Origin: Deltaproteobacteria bacterium
Lineage (GTDB): Bacteria; Myxococcota_A; Polyangia; JAAYKL01
Length of the DNA stretch: 52,903 nucleotides
Assembly: GCA_016936575.1 (NCBI GenBank)
Contig: JAFGXQ010000245.1
Coordinates: 1 to 52,903, forward strand
Direction: 5' to 3'
Made by a program: the position numbers and the translations under genes
In this document: positions 35,393 through 46,200 of the stretch, one piece after another
How the letters are laid out: the number at the start of each line of letters is the position of its first letter
How positions within the stretch are numbered: position 1 is the first letter of the stretch
Notes under the pieces: model-generated
Told to the model about the DNA's origin: nothing
The model's input: the letters and a program-made list of their open reading frames with translations, nothing else
Database searches by the model: none

Positions 35393-36691
35393 ATGAATGG
35401 TTCCAACATATCGGCGATACCCCACGACCTGCTTTCGACTTCGTTCGATGTGGGGAATCACCGGTTTCCCGGCTATTGGCGGTTTCTGTTGCCGAAAGAG
35501 TTTGCATCGCTGAAATTGCCCGAAGAAAAAATCGCCGATTGCACTGCTTGTCCGATGGTGTCGGTCGGCGCATACGATGCCCGGTGCCGATGCTGTACAC
35601 ATATTCCGCAAATCGCGAATTACCAGCTGGGGACTGCATTATCCGAAAGAAATGACGCGATACAAAAAATGATTCAGCAGGGATATGCTCTACCTGAAGG
35701 TATCGATCTTCATCCCGAACAGCAGCGTTTGTTTCATTCCGCATATTCGCAAGGGCGTTTCGGACTGGATGAATCGCTGCGATGTCCGTTGATGGACGTA
35801 GATACCGGAATGTGCGATGCGTATATGTATCGCACGTCTGTCTGCAGCACCTTTTTTTGCAGCAATGATCACGGAGATTCGGGGGCGCGTTTCTGGGATG
35901 GGTTGAAACAGCTGATCAGTCAAATAGACCTTGTCGTTGCGCAGTGGGCAATGGCCGAGGTGGGAATGGATGTGCCGGCGTATATGGACAGAAAGAATTC
36001 ATTGGTGTCGCAGTTTGATCGATCGGTGTCTGGTTTCCGGTCGGATTCACCTGGTGCGATTGCTCGAGGGTGGCCTAAAGAAATTCGTTCATTTATGTTT
36101 GGAGAGTGGTTCGGGCGGGAAGACACTTTTTTTGAAAAGTGTTCCCAGGTGGTTTGGCAGCATAAGAACGAACTTTGGACGATTGCTGAAAACGCCGTGC
36201 TGTATGAGGCATCCGCGTACGAGCGGGCGGTTGAGGCATATGTGCAGGGGAACACGGTGACCGGGGAACGGGATGTAAATAACGCAACGGATGCGCCGCA
36301 GGTCGAAGCCGACGATGCGGGCATCGGCGAATTGTGGGAAGAGTTGCTCGATGCATATGAAAACCTTTGGCGGCTTCCCGGAAGCGATGAGCTGCTGGTG
36401 TTGAATCCCGATGTCGTTTTTCTTGAAAATGCATGTGACGATAAAGTTTCGCGTTTTTTTTCAAGCAAAGAATTCTGTGTCTTTCTGTCAAAACCGGAGA
36501 ACGAAGGCGAAGCAGCAATCCTCTATATCAGTGCCGACGAAGTGTCTGTATTGCATCTGTTTGATAAACCGACCGCGCTCACTGACGAATTGCTCAAACA
36601 ATCGCCGTTTCAGAATATCGGAAAAGCGAGAGCGTTTTTAGCGCAAAGTGTTTGTAACGGATTGTTGGAAATCAGAGCAGCGCAGCAGTAG
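35393..36691 (+). CDS. Cys-rich protein with YkgJ-like metal-cluster motif
   Basis: 432 residues, no signal peptide. Nine Cys cluster in residues 50-156: C50TAC53, C65RCC68, C131 in LRCPLMD, C141, C151, C156. This is like zinc/iron-chelating YkgJ-type domains (CPMVSVG, CPLMDVDTGMC, RTSVCSTFFC), so an Fe-S or zinc cluster is probable. The remaining 275 residues are helical with no recognised domain; the end (SKEFCVFLSKPENEGE, NGLLEIRAA) hints at a winged-helix-like fold. Function unknown. The start at 35393 has only a weak ribosome binding site. Convergent with glyS, one base apart. Confidence 0.75.
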   Translation: MNGSNISAIPHDLLSTSFDVGNHRFPGYWRFLLPKEFASLKLPEEKIADCTACPMVSVGAYDARCRCCTHIPQIANYQLGTALSERNDAIQKMIQQGYALPEGIDLHPEQQRLFHSAYSQGRFGLDESLRCPLMDVDTGMCDAYMYRTSVCSTFFCSNDHGDSGARFWDGLKQLISQIDLVVAQWAMAEVGMDVPAYMDRKNSLVSQFDRSVSGFRSDSPGAIARGWPKEIRSFMFGEWFGREDTFFEKCSQVVWQHKNELWTIAENAVLYEASAYERAVEAYVQGNTVTGERDVNNATDAPQVEADDAGIGELWEELLDAYENLWRLPGSDELLVLNPDVVFLENACDDKVSRFFSSKEFCVFLSKPENEGEAAILYISADEVSVLHLFDKPTALTDELLKQSPFQNIGKARAFLAQSVCNGLLEIRAAQQ

Positions 36692-36692
36692 A

Positions 36693-38129
36693 TTACTCGC
36701 GCATTTTTTTATTTACGATATCGACCGCTTCTTCAAGTTTGATACGGTCCTGACGCATATCATCGCGATAGCGGATGGTGACCGTTCCGTCTTCTTTGGT
36801 TTGCCCGTCCACAGTGATGCAGAACGGTGTGCCCGCTTCGTCCTGGCGTGCATAACGGCGACCGATGGCGTCTTTCTCATCATAGAACGCATTGACGCCG
36901 TTTTTCAAAAAGGCTTTCACGATTTCGCGGGCTTTGCCGGTCAGCCATTCATCTTTTTTAACGAGTGGAAGAACCGCGACTTTGATGGGGGCCAGGCGCG
37001 GATGCAGCCGTAACACCACACGGCCTTCTTTGCGTCCCTCGCTGGGCGGCTCCTCATCGTAGGCGTCGAGTAAAAACATCAGCACGGTGCGGGTTGCGCC
37101 GGCTGCGGGTTCAATCACGTAGGGCAGATAGTGAACGCCCATTTTACCGGTCTCCGGGTTTTCGCGCACCGGGTCGAAGTACGTGAGTTTTTTCCCCGAT
37201 GCTTCCTGGTGTTTTTTCAGGTCGTAGTTGGTGCGGTTGGCAATGCCTTCCAGTTCATCCCAACCCCAGGGGTATTTGTACTCAACGTCGTAACAGCCGT
37301 CGGCGTAGTGCGCCAGTTCATCTTCCTCGTGGGCGCGGAGCCGCAGGTTTTCTTTTTTACATCCCAGGTTCACGTACCAGTCGAAGCGCTCCTGTTTCCA
37401 GTAGTCCAGCCATTTCGGGGCCTCTTCCGGTGGGCAGAAGTATTCCATTTCCATTTGCTCAAATTCACACGAGCGGAAGATAAAGTGTTCAACCGTAATC
37501 TCGTTTCTGAATGATTTTCCCTGTTGCGCGATACCGAATGGGGGACGGAGTCGATAGGTGGATTGCACATTCAGAAAGTTTACAAACATCGCCTGCGCGG
37601 TTTCCGGGCGCAGGTACACCGTGGAGTCACCGGTATCTACCGGGCCGAGATTCGTTTTAAACAGCAGATTGAACTCGCGCTCCTCCGATAATTCCGGGGA
37701 GCCGCATTCCGGGCATACATATCCGCGTTCGGCGATACCGGTCTGCGTTTTTCCACCGGCGCGAAATGTGACTTCTGTTCCCACTTCGACTTGCGGCGCT
37801 TTATCAGCCCGAAATCGACACTTGCAGACTTTGCAGTCCACCAGCGGATCGGAAAAGCCGCCCACGTGCCCGGATGCCTGCCAAACTTTGGGCGACATAA
37901 TAATGGATGCGTCCAAACCGACCACATCCTCCCGTTCGTGAACCATGGAACGCCACCATTCCGCCATGACGTTGCGTTTCAGTTCAACGCCCAGGGGGCC
38001 GTAGTCGTACGCCGATTTCAATCCGCCGTAAATTTCTGAAGATTGAAATACAAAGCCTCTGCGTTTGCACAGACCGACAATTTTCTGCATCAGATCCGGT
38101 TCTGCGGTTTTTTTCTTTTTATCTCCCAT
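36693..38129 (-). CDS. glyS: Glycine--tRNA ligase (dimeric type)
   Basis: Class II synthetase charging tRNA-Gly. 478 residues, single-chain form. N-terminal IVGLCKRRGFVFQSSEIYGG, a zinc-like cluster (C99, C102, C104, C139, C142), motif 2 GIAQQGKSFRNE, the Gly-recognising RSCEFEQMEMEYFC stretch, and a C-terminal anticodon-binding domain (APIKVAVLPLVKK). The ATG at 38129 after TTGGAG is chosen over the longer frame to 38201. Divergent from asd. Confidence 0.95.
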   Translation of the reverse strand: MGDKKKKTAEPDLMQKIVGLCKRRGFVFQSSEIYGGLKSAYDYGPLGVELKRNVMAEWWRSMVHEREDVVGLDASIIMSPKVWQASGHVGGFSDPLVDCKVCKCRFRADKAPQVEVGTEVTFRAGGKTQTGIAERGYVCPECGSPELSEEREFNLLFKTNLGPVDTGDSTVYLRPETAQAMFVNFLNVQSTYRLRPPFGIAQQGKSFRNEITVEHFIFRSCEFEQMEMEYFCPPEEAPKWLDYWKQERFDWYVNLGCKKENLRLRAHEEDELAHYADGCYDVEYKYPWGWDELEGIANRTNYDLKKHQEASGKKLTYFDPVRENPETGKMGVHYLPYVIEPAAGATRTVLMFLLDAYDEEPPSEGRKEGRVVLRLHPRLAPIKVAVLPLVKKDEWLTGKAREIVKAFLKNGVNAFYDEKDAIGRRYARQDEAGTPFCITVDGQTKEDGTVTIRYRDDMRQDRIKLEEAVDIVNKKMRE

Positions 38130-38381
38130 GTCGTGCTCCAATAGAATTGATGGTTGCATTCGTTTTCGCGTTCTTTTACATCGCAGCGACGGAAAACCCA
38201 AGTTTTGATTCGGGTTTCGCCGCCGGATGCGGGGAAAAATGCGATTTTTTGAAAAAAATTCACTAATTCTCTTGATTCTGAGAGAAAAAATTGCATAAGA
38301 AGATAGTGTGCTGGAGATACAAATGTTTCTCCAGTGTGGACAGTTTAACTTTTTACAGTGATTTTTAAGGAGAGTACCGTC

Positions 38382-39494
38382 ATGAAAAACGTGGGTATCG
38401 TTGGTTGGCGCGGAATGGTCGGATCAGTGTTGATGGACAGAATGATCAGCGAAAACGATTTTGACCATTTTGAACCGTTGTTTTTTTCTACTTCACAAGC
38501 CGGGCAGGCTGGTCCGGAAATCAAGGGAAAATCGACCACATTAAAAGATGCTTCTGATATTAATGAGCTGAAAGCGCTGGATATTATCGTCACCTGCCAG
38601 GGCGGCGGATATACCAAGGATGTGTTCCCCAAACTGCGCAGCGCCGGGTGGAACGGCTACTGGATAGATGCTGCCAGCGCACTTCGCATGGACGACAGTG
38701 CGATTATCGTGTTGGATCCGGTCAATCGCGATGTGATTGATGCCGGGCTGAAAAACGGGGTCAAGAATTATATCGGTGGAAACTGCACGGTCAGTCTGAT
38801 GCTTATGGCTATCGGCGGACTTTTTAAAGCGGGACTGGTCGAGTGGGTATCGTCAATGACCTATCAGGCCGCATCCGGTGCGGGTGCCCAGAATATGCGT
38901 GAACTGGTGAAGCAGATGGGGGCGATTGCAGAGAGCGCGGGAGAATTGACGGCGCCTTCCGCATCGGCTTTGGAGCTTGATAAAACCGTGCTGGAAAGCA
39001 TGAACGGCGCTGATTTTCCGACCGAATTTTTCGGTGCGCCCCTCGCGGGCAGCGTGTTGCCGTGGATTGACTCCGCTCTGGAGAACGGGCAGAGCCGTGA
39101 AGAATGGAAAGGCATCGCCGAGACCAATAAGATACTAGGCACAGAAAAGCAGATTCCCGTGGATGGAACCTGTGTGCGTATTGGTGCCATGCGGTGTCAC
39201 AGCCAGGGACTGACAATAAAACTGAACAAAGATATTCCGCTGGCGGAGATTGAATCGATTATCGCCAACGACAATGAGTGGGTGAAGTTGGTGCCCAATA
39301 ATAAAGAAGACACCATCAAAGCGCTCACGCCGGCCGCGGTAACCGGTACGCTGACGGTTCCAGTCGGACGGGTTCGCAAGATGAACATCGGCCCGGAATA
39401 CCTCAACGCGTACACGGTGGGCGATCAGTTGCTGTGGGGAGCGGCTGAGCCGGTGCGTCGGATTTTACGCATCGTTCTGGATTTTCTGGGTTAA
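38382..39494 (+). CDS. asd: Aspartate-semialdehyde dehydrogenase
   Basis: Reduces aspartyl phosphate to the semialdehyde for Lys, Met, Thr and diaminopimelate synthesis. 370 residues of the Gram-negative type: [13 protein letters not shown], catalytic Cys135 in GGNCTVSLM, active-site His in RCHSQG. Start ATG 38382 after AAGGAG. Followed after 111 bases by the GalT-like gene on the same strand. Confidence 0.96.
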   Translation: MKNVGIVGWRGMVGSVLMDRMISENDFDHFEPLFFSTSQAGQAGPEIKGKSTTLKDASDINELKALDIIVTCQGGGYTKDVFPKLRSAGWNGYWIDAASALRMDDSAIIVLDPVNRDVIDAGLKNGVKNYIGGNCTVSLMLMAIGGLFKAGLVEWVSSMTYQAASGAGAQNMRELVKQMGAIAESAGELTAPSASALELDKTVLESMNGADFPTEFFGAPLAGSVLPWIDSALENGQSREEWKGIAETNKILGTEKQIPVDGTCVRIGAMRCHSQGLTIKLNKDIPLAEIESIIANDNEWVKLVPNNKEDTIKALTPAAVTGTLTVPVGRVRKMNIGPEYLNAYTVGDQLLWGAAEPVRRILRIVLDFLG

Positions 39495-39605
39495 AATTTC
39501 CCCGCTTCAATTTGTTTTCAATTCATTTTATGGTTGCCCCTCGTCGGAACAGGACGCACACTTGCGATAGTTTCATTCAAATCTGCAACCCATTTCGGAG
39601 TTTTC

Positions 39606-40754
39606 ATGCAGCAATTATCAAAAGAGCGACTCGAAGAACTAACCCAGTGCAGCGATATTTCCGGCGCCGCGTATGAAGACCTTATCGGTTGGGTACGGGC
39701 GGAACCCGGCATTGACAAGTTTGCCCCTGACGCCATCTGCCGCATGGATCCTCGAAATCAACGCATGGTCGTTTACAACGCCGCACGCAGCAAACGACCT
39801 CACGACAACAAGGGGGATGCGCCGCCGGTTCAAATGGCGTCCACCAAACCGTGCCCCATTTGTGAGGGGAATACCACCCGGGCCATCGATGTCGCGCCGC
39901 TGAAAAACGGGTACACCTTTATCAACAAAAACCTGTTTCCGTGTTTTTATCGCACAGATGATGCTGTCGGCGCGGCGATTACCCCTTCGGACGGCTACGG
40001 CATCGGCGAAGCGGCGCCCATCGGAAATCATTACCTGCAATGGACATCTACCGTGCACAATGACGATTGGTTCAACATGGATGTCGATGACCTATGCGTG
40101 GTGCTGACACGGCTCGGTGTCTTTGAAAAGCAGCTCCTCACCACCTCTGCTGCAGCCATGCCCGATACCTCTCGGTGGCATGGCCACGTTCGCGAGACCC
40201 CCGGTACCAGCGGGTTTGTGTCCATCATGAAGAACTACGGTGCGCCGGTGGGGGGCTCCCTGGTGCATGGGCACCAGCAGATCACGCATTCAAATGTGAT
40301 GAGTCGGGCGATGTACGACAACTGGCGATTTCTGCAGCACCAGGGCATGACGTTTTCGGCGCATATGCTGGAAGATACTCCCGATGAATTGCGGCTGGCC
40401 GATTTGGGAGAAACCGAGTTGCTGGTCCCGTATTTCATGCGGCGACCGCTCGGCGCGATGCTGTTTTTGAAAAACGACGCCCGGCAGTTTCTGCATCAGC
40501 TCAACGATGCGGAGATTCATTCGCTGGTGAACGGCATTTCGAAAACAGTGCGGGCGTATCATCGCGTGTTGCCGGCCATTGGTCGCGATGTGGCCTACAA
40601 TGTGTTGTTCCATACGGGACCGGGCGCGGGACTGTATATTGAGTTTATCCCGTTCACCCAGGAAACCGGCGGAATGGAGCAACTCGGACTCTGGGTATGC
40701 CAGGATACTCCGGAAGGGTCGGCGTCGGTGTTGCGTTCTTATCTGAACGACTGA
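39606..40754 (+). CDS. GalT-like HIT-superfamily nucleotidyltransferase
   Basis: 382 residues. CPIC at 83-86 and NGYTFINKNLFPCF match the zinc-binding start of hexose-1-phosphate uridylyltransferases. The active-site HxHxQ is HGHQQ (221-225), with His223 as expected nucleophile. The sequence around it (GGSLVHGHQQITHSN) differs from classical GalT (SNPHPHGQ), so the nucleotide or sugar may differ, and an ADP-glucose or other sugar-1-phosphate enzyme is possible. No Leloir-pathway gene is nearby. The ATG at 39606 fits the homologous region best; a weak upstream frame to 39534 is ignored. Confidence 0.78.
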   Translation: MQQLSKERLEELTQCSDISGAAYEDLIGWVRAEPGIDKFAPDAICRMDPRNQRMVVYNAARSKRPHDNKGDAPPVQMASTKPCPICEGNTTRAIDVAPLKNGYTFINKNLFPCFYRTDDAVGAAITPSDGYGIGEAAPIGNHYLQWTSTVHNDDWFNMDVDDLCVVLTRLGVFEKQLLTTSAAAMPDTSRWHGHVRETPGTSGFVSIMKNYGAPVGGSLVHGHQQITHSNVMSRAMYDNWRFLQHQGMTFSAHMLEDTPDELRLADLGETELLVPYFMRRPLGAMLFLKNDARQFLHQLNDAEIHSLVNGISKTVRAYHRVLPAIGRDVAYNVLFHTGPGAGLYIEFIPFTQETGGMEQLGLWVCQDTPEGSASVLRSYLND

Positions 40755-40772
40755 GTTTCAACGCAAAATCGA

Positions 40773-41465
40773 TTATGGGCGCGTTGTTTTTTTTGCACGC
40801 GACGGCCACAGAACACCGGCGAACAAACCCACGCCTGCCACCGTAAGCACAGCAATACTTGTTGGAGAAAGGGCGTCCTTGGCGCTTGCGAGGTCAGCCA
40901 ATTGCAGTCCCGCGGCGGAATAGAGCAATACCACCGGAATATCGCCCAGAAAGGATCCGATGATAAAAGGACGAAAACGTATGCCGCTGATGGCGGCGAA
41001 GATGGTAATCGCGCCGTAGGGAAGCGCGAGGATGAGGCGCAGACTGGCGAGGGTGAGGGTGGGCCGCGTCAACAGCTTTTGTTCGAACCGTTTCAGCAGG
41101 GGCGGCAGTTTTTCAAAAATATTATCGGGCGTGATTTTGCGTGACACCCAGAAAAGGCCGCTGGTGCCGACCAGTGTGCCTGCGATGGTCACCAATGCGC
41201 CGGGAAAGAATCCCAACAGAGCGCCGGCCACCATGTTGAAGACCGCTTTGGTGGGAAGCGTGAAAAACATTCCGGCAGCTTGAATGAAAAAGAGCAGAGC
41301 CGTGGTGATCAGTAGATGGGTTTGGGCAACCGACTGCATCTGCAACGTGTAGGATTGCACATCTTTGAATTGAATATGACGCAAGCTGAGCCACCACAAC
41401 ACACATAACAATGCGACAGCAAAAATAACAATCAAGAGTGTGAACGATTTCTTTTTGGCGTTCAT
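40773..41465 (-). CDS. TVP38/TMEM64-family (DedA-like) membrane protein
   Basis: 230 residues, about five or six membrane segments. The VTT/SNARE-associated region is clear: AGMFFTLPTKAVFNMVAGALLGFFPGAL, GTLVGTSGLFWVSR, and LRLILALPYGAITIFAA then FIIGSFLGDIPVVLLY. Relatives are inner-membrane proteins linked to lipid scrambling or flipping. The start at 41465 (MNAKKKSF) is chosen by the normal positive N-terminus; no good ribosome binding site, and the frame is open to 41624. Divergent from the unknown gene at 41646. Confidence 0.85.
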   Translation of the reverse strand: MNAKKKSFTLLIVIFAVALLCVLWWLSLRHIQFKDVQSYTLQMQSVAQTHLLITTALLFFIQAAGMFFTLPTKAVFNMVAGALLGFFPGALVTIAGTLVGTSGLFWVSRKITPDNIFEKLPPLLKRFEQKLLTRPTLTLASLRLILALPYGAITIFAAISGIRFRPFIIGSFLGDIPVVLLYSAAGLQLADLASAKDALSPTSIAVLTVAGVGLFAGVLWPSRAKKTTRP

Positions 41466-41645
41466 GAATTGGGGTTGTATCAGGAAGGCGGCGCAGTGAA
41501 AAGCGAAGAACCAACTCACCCCGAAAAAGCATCCCCCGTTTCGTCGGGCAATCGTTACATTTTTTCTGCAACACCTCCTCCAAACGGCCGATAGGCGCAT
41601 GCAGCGCGTACCGATGTCTGCCATAACCGTTTGATGGAGGAATCA

Positions 41646-42614
41646 ATGATACAGAGTCAAAAAAGCCGTGGCCCTCAATTGCACGCACCATGCCTTGATA
41701 TTTACTTGCCCATTTACTGTAAGTTCACTTCAGAAGAAATAGAGTCGATATTTACTTATATATTCAATGGCGTTCGACAGACGGATTTTCTGCAGACCAA
41801 AAGCGAACGCTGGCTTATCAAGGCATACAAGGAGCTGCGCGAAGCGGAGTGTCTTGCGGCGCGCTGGTTGGATATGGATTTGTCGCAATTGTATGCCTGC
41901 AACCTGAAAGGGCTGTCGGATTTTGCATTGCTCACCTATGCGTCGATTGTGCAGGAGCGCGATTGTGAAGAAGTGGCGACTGAGTCATCGTTGAAAGAAG
42001 AACGGCGAAACACCGGCTGGCAACGGATGATCGCAGCGTATTATGAAATTTTGATCGGTGTGGAAGGCACGGATTTGGTAAACTATAGCTGGCTGTATCG
42101 AGATATGCATGGGTACCAGATGGTGCAGGATGAAGATGTGTTCAATCTGTTGCTCGAAAAGATGATTTCGTACGATTTGGCGTTCGGTCTGTCGGCACAT
42201 GTGGTGGATAGCCTCAGTATTGCGGCGTGTGAATGGATTCGGTTCGGGCGTTTTGAAGAGGGGAGTTCACTGCTGACGCAACTGTTTGAAACACAGCCGA
42301 TACCCTTCTTCGTATACGAGCGGGTGGCAGTGACATTTGCCAATTTGAAACATCGGGAGTGGTTGTCGCTGCTTTTCAACGGATTATCGCACGCGTCTGA
42401 ACAGAGTACCCATGCGGCTGATGCGTTGCGAAAGGTGCAGTCTCTCGTGGTTTTTGATGCGTCCCCCATATCGCCCCGGACCAACGCAGAACGTCGATTT
42501 CTAAAAGCCATACGCACCATTCACAGCGCCTCCACCCAACCCATCCGCGCTCTTGCCCACGAAGCACTACCGCACCTCCCGTCTGTTCCCGTAAAACAGA
42601 TACCGAAGTTATAA
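41646..42614 (+). CDS. Helical protein of unknown function with a decayed paralogue downstream
   Basis: 322 residues, soluble, mostly helical, with possible tetratricopeptide-like helix pairs in the second half (FEEGSSLLTQLFETQPIPFFVYERVAVTFANL). The ATG at 41646 is five bases after a perfect GGAGG, so the frame start at 41631 is rejected. No family recognised. The last 19 residues (AHEALPHLPSVPVKQIPKL) occur again, as DNA, at 42952-43007: the 56-base copy has four differences, three synonymous, and ends at the same stop position. A second copy of this gene, or of its 3' end, therefore once existed. Confidence 0.75.
   Translation: MIQSQKSRGPQLHAPCLDIYLPIYCKFTSEEIESIFTYIFNGVRQTDFLQTKSERWLIKAYKELREAECLAARWLDMDLSQLYACNLKGLSDFALLTYASIVQERDCEEVATESSLKEERRNTGWQRMIAAYYEILIGVEGTDLVNYSWLYRDMHGYQMVQDEDVFNLLLEKMISYDLAFGLSAHVVDSLSIAACEWIRFGRFEEGSSLLTQLFETQPIPFFVYERVAVTFANLKHREWLSLLFNGLSHASEQSTHAADALRKVQSLVVFDASPISPRTNAERRFLKAIRTIHSASTQPIRALAHEALPHLPSVPVKQIPKL
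42555..42610 (+). repeat. Direct repeat copy 1 (3' end of the unknown gene)
   Basis: 52 of 56 bases are identical to 42952-43007. Encodes the C-terminal AHEALPHLPSVPVKQIPKL of the gene at 41646-42614. Confidence 0.9.
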
Positions 42615-42837
42615 GGGGGAGAGAAAAGGCCCGTTTCTCGTGTTGTATTATTTTTGCTTTAGTGGCATCGGCAGCGTGTTTTGTTGTATCGACGGCGCGC
42701 CGCAGAAACAAGTCCCACGGACACGATGTCGCTCGGCGCAACGCCCTTGCGGGCAAGGCGACAGAGTTTTGCAACGATTCGAAAAAAATAACAGCAATCC
42801 GAACAACAAAATCGGCGGACTGCAGCCTCCATGGCTT

Positions 42838-42949
42838 ATGACAAAGTCATATCTCTGTCCGCGGGACTCGTTCCCGCGGCCTGAACTCCACCGGCGTTGG
42901 AGTAGAAAATTTTTTGAATAGTGGGAGTCTGACCTTCACGGATTCCCAC
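42838..42949. repeat. Cluster of four small palindromes (REP-like)
   Basis: ATGAC-AAA-GTCAT (42838-42850), CCGCGGGA-5-TCCCGCGG (42859-42879), ACTCCA-7-TGGAGT (42885-42903), and GTGGGAGTC-11-GATTCCCAC (42921-42949, one G-T pair). Four stem-loops in 112 bases suggest a palindromic repetitive element rather than chance. Confidence 0.55.
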
Positions 42950-42951
42950 TC

Positions 42952-43007
42952 GCCCACGAAGCCCTGCCGCACTTCCCGTCTGTCCCCGTAAAACAGATAC
43001 CGAAGTT
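42952..43007 (+). pseudogene. 3' remnant of a paralogue of the gene at 41646
   Basis: Reads AHEALPHFPSVPVKQIPKL and stop in frame. Relative to the intact copy the changes are GCA/GCC, CTA/CTG, CTC/TTC (Leu to Phe), GTT/GTC, and TTA TAA/TTG TAG at the end. Mostly synonymous change means the copy was under selection before its 5' part was lost. Confidence 0.65.
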
Positions 43008-43253
43008 GTAGAGTTGTAGGAGCGATGTAAAAGTTCGCACATGTGCTGTTATACGATTCATTTAGACTGTGTATTTCTTGAATATTTTAAAGTACATGGA
43101 ATAGTCGGGTAAAAAATCCATTTAAATCCCCCTCCGAAAAAATCGGTTGCGGATCGTTTTTGGTTCTGATATTCGCTTGTTCCATATCGGACACGTAACT
43201 TTTTTGTACCAAATTGGGTGTACTTCCAACTTGGCAGGAACAAAGGAATTATC

Positions 43254-46200
43254 ATGAAGTATGGCTCTACCTATCGGGCGCGATTCATCGGTTCGGCCGC
43301 TATCTTACTGCTGGCGATGAGCATCGGTTGCTCCACGAATGACACAAAGACCTCAAAATTCACAAGTGGTCAGTATCAGCTGACCGGCACGCCTGCGGCG
43401 TTGTCCGATGAAGCGGCGCGAACCTTTGGGTTTGAAGACGCTGCGAATGATTGGAGTGTCATCACGTCAACCAACAGTGCGCATACCGAAGGTACGGTAT
43501 CGGGCGAAGTGAATGTGACCGGTTGGATGCAGATTACAAGCAATCCGCTGTCGTCGATTGCAGCGGAGGGGGTTGCCATCGGCGGCACGGCGGCGATAGA
43601 TGTGCGTTTACCTGAGTCTGTGGGCTGGGGCGATATGCGTGTGGTATTGAATCTGCCGTCCCAAGGGTTGTACTGGGTGGATTTGGGCGGGCCGCGGCTG
43701 GATGAACTCACCGTGGGAAGTTTCACCGAAGTGAATTTCACGCTGACCGAGCAGGTGCAGGCCGCGTTGAACGCCGCGTACACCGATTTGCAGGTTTTCG
43801 TTATTATCAACGGCCCCACCATGAGCAGCCCGGTATTGCTTGATAACCTGCGTTTCGCTGCGGCAACTGCGAGCAATGATACCGAAAGCGGCCCCGAGGT
43901 GTCGTTCAATTTCGAACTGCCGGTGGGGGTTGCGTTGGAGAGTGTTGTGGTCGAAACGGCTGAATCGCTGCGCATCGCCGATGCGGTGCATGCCGCGAAC
44001 GCTCCGGCCAATGTAATCAACATGGGCAGCCAGCCGGCAGAAATCGGCGCTGATGCCGAAGTGGACGGAAACGTCATTGCGCGAAGTGATGTGTTTCTTC
44101 GAGAGCGTACAACCATTCACGGCACAGTCGAAGCCGCCGGCGCCATCGAAGAGCAGAACAGCGTGGTGTACGATGCGGCGGTACCAAACAGCACTATCAA
44201 TGTGGGCGGCACCTACCAATGGTCCGTTGCCTGGCCCGAAGTAAACGGCGTGTACGCGCCGGAACCCGATTCCGAACCGATTGATCTTCAACCCGGCGCA
44301 TACGTGGGCGTTACGTTAAAACCGAGAACCGATCTCACCCTGCACGCCGGTACCTACTATTTCGATTATTTTTACGGTGACCCCGAAGCGGTGATTCATG
44401 TAATCGGAAACGGCGAACCGGTAATTTTGTATGTTCGCGATTCGTTTACATCGCGCTCCACATTGGACCACAGCTATTCGAGCGCCGACTTTTTCATCGC
44501 CTTCGCAGGCGAAGGAACCGTTGATTTAGACGGCCCCTTTGCCGGAACCGTTGTGGCGCCCAACGCCACTGTTCGTCTCGCCCCTCTCAACGGCGGCAGC
44601 CATGAAGGATCGTTCTTTGCCAAACGAGTAGACGCCGAAGCGCGAACGCCGATTAACCTGGTACCGTTTGATCATTGGGATGTACTCATTGACAGCTGCC
44701 CGGGCAATCCCAACAAAATGTCTCCGGGAGAATGCGGGTGCGGTATGGCCGATGATGATGCAGATGGTGACGGATATGCCGATTGTATAGATCTTTGTGA
44801 CGACGATCCCCATAAGCAGTTCCCGGGAATCGCCGGGTGCGGCAACTCTGATACCGACGACTGTGACTCGGACATGATTCCCGATGCCATTGACCCATGG
44901 GTATGCGAAGAGAATATTCATTCTGACATTTGTGAAAACGCGCCGGACGGCACCATTTGTAATGATGGGTTGTGTAACGGCGTATACCAGTGTCAAGACG
45001 GACAATGCGGTGATCCCGCCGATTGTCGACCCGAGTGTGACGGCACATGCACTGAAATCGCGCTGGAACGCACCACCTATGTGGTGTGTGATTGTCAGGT
45101 GAGCTGGTCTGAAGCGTCTTCATATTGTCGTGAAGATGAAGGACGAATGCTGGTGCGGTTGAATAGTCATTCTGAAAACGATTTGGTCACTTCATTTCTC
45201 GACGATTTAGGTATTTCAAACGCATGGATCGGCGCCAACGATGTGACCGCCGAAGGCAAATGGCAATGGCAGAATTATACCCGTAACAACGGTAAACTGT
45301 TTTGGGTGGGAGACGAAACAGGATACAGACACTTTTCATCGGTTGCCAAATGGGCGGAGGGCGAACCCGACGGCGGCGCCGCGGGTGACTGTGGTGCGCT
45401 GAACAACGACGGCACCTGGAGTGACGACGTTTGCATGGTGACCAAGGCGTTTGTGTGTGAAGCGCCCGGGCAGAGAACCCCGCGCCGCGGAGGAGACAAA
45501 CACGTTGGTATTCCAACATATGCAGACCCCGACGAATGCGATACCGAAATTGAACAGCAGTTGAACCCTGCCGGGGTGAAAATGGGCGACGAGGCGACCA
45601 TTTCTGCAGCGATGAAAGAAAAGTATCGCAAATGTTCAGAGGAGGCGAACGACCAAACGGAATATGAAGACAGCGATTGTCATTTGTTGGATATCGGAGA
45701 GGTGCCCACCGGCAATACCTGCCCGGTTTGGGAAACCGATACCGAGGTGTCTGCTGATGACGACAGAAGAGAAACCTTCTTTCCAGTGGCGGACTGCGAA
45801 TTGACCATATTTGAGTCGTTTGGGGAAATTCCAATCGGCGGAGGAAATAACATTCCGTCGCCCCCTTTGTGCGAGCGCAATAACGACTGTAACAACGGCT
45901 ACTGCGGCAAAATTTCGAGATGTTGCTCGGTCGAAGACGGAGACTGCAATTGGCTGCAAGTGTGTGCCAGATGTGATGAAGATGATGACGCCTGTCATGA
46001 GGCCCAGTGCGGTGCAGACAATCGTTGCGTCACGTTTCAGGCGTGCGGCATTCCACAGAATAGTGACGAAGAAGCATGCTTCGAAGAGCTGGGTGACCCG
46101 GCGCAACCCTGTGAGCAGGTGGAATTGTGCACCCCGGCAGATGACATGGAAATTGATAATGAGGGGAACTCATTTTTTAACGCCGCCGAAACCCCCGAAG

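Larger units (their letters stand above)
42615..43253. other. Intergenic gap with hairpins and a gene remnant
   Basis: No intact gene. Contains four closely spaced hairpins (42838-42949) and the 56-base copy of the upstream gene's 3' end (42952-43007). A weak GAGAAA/TTTCTC hairpin at 42621-42639 followed by T-rich DNA could end the 41646 transcript. The right part (43010-43250) is AT-rich and holds only the ribosome binding site (AAAGGA) of the lectin-domain gene. Minus-strand frames here (for example 42836-43042) have no support. Confidence 0.6.

Noticed and set aside
42836..43042. Minus-strand 68-residue frame
   Set aside because: It is the antisense of the duplicated 3' end of the upstream gene plus hairpins; no start signal or homology.
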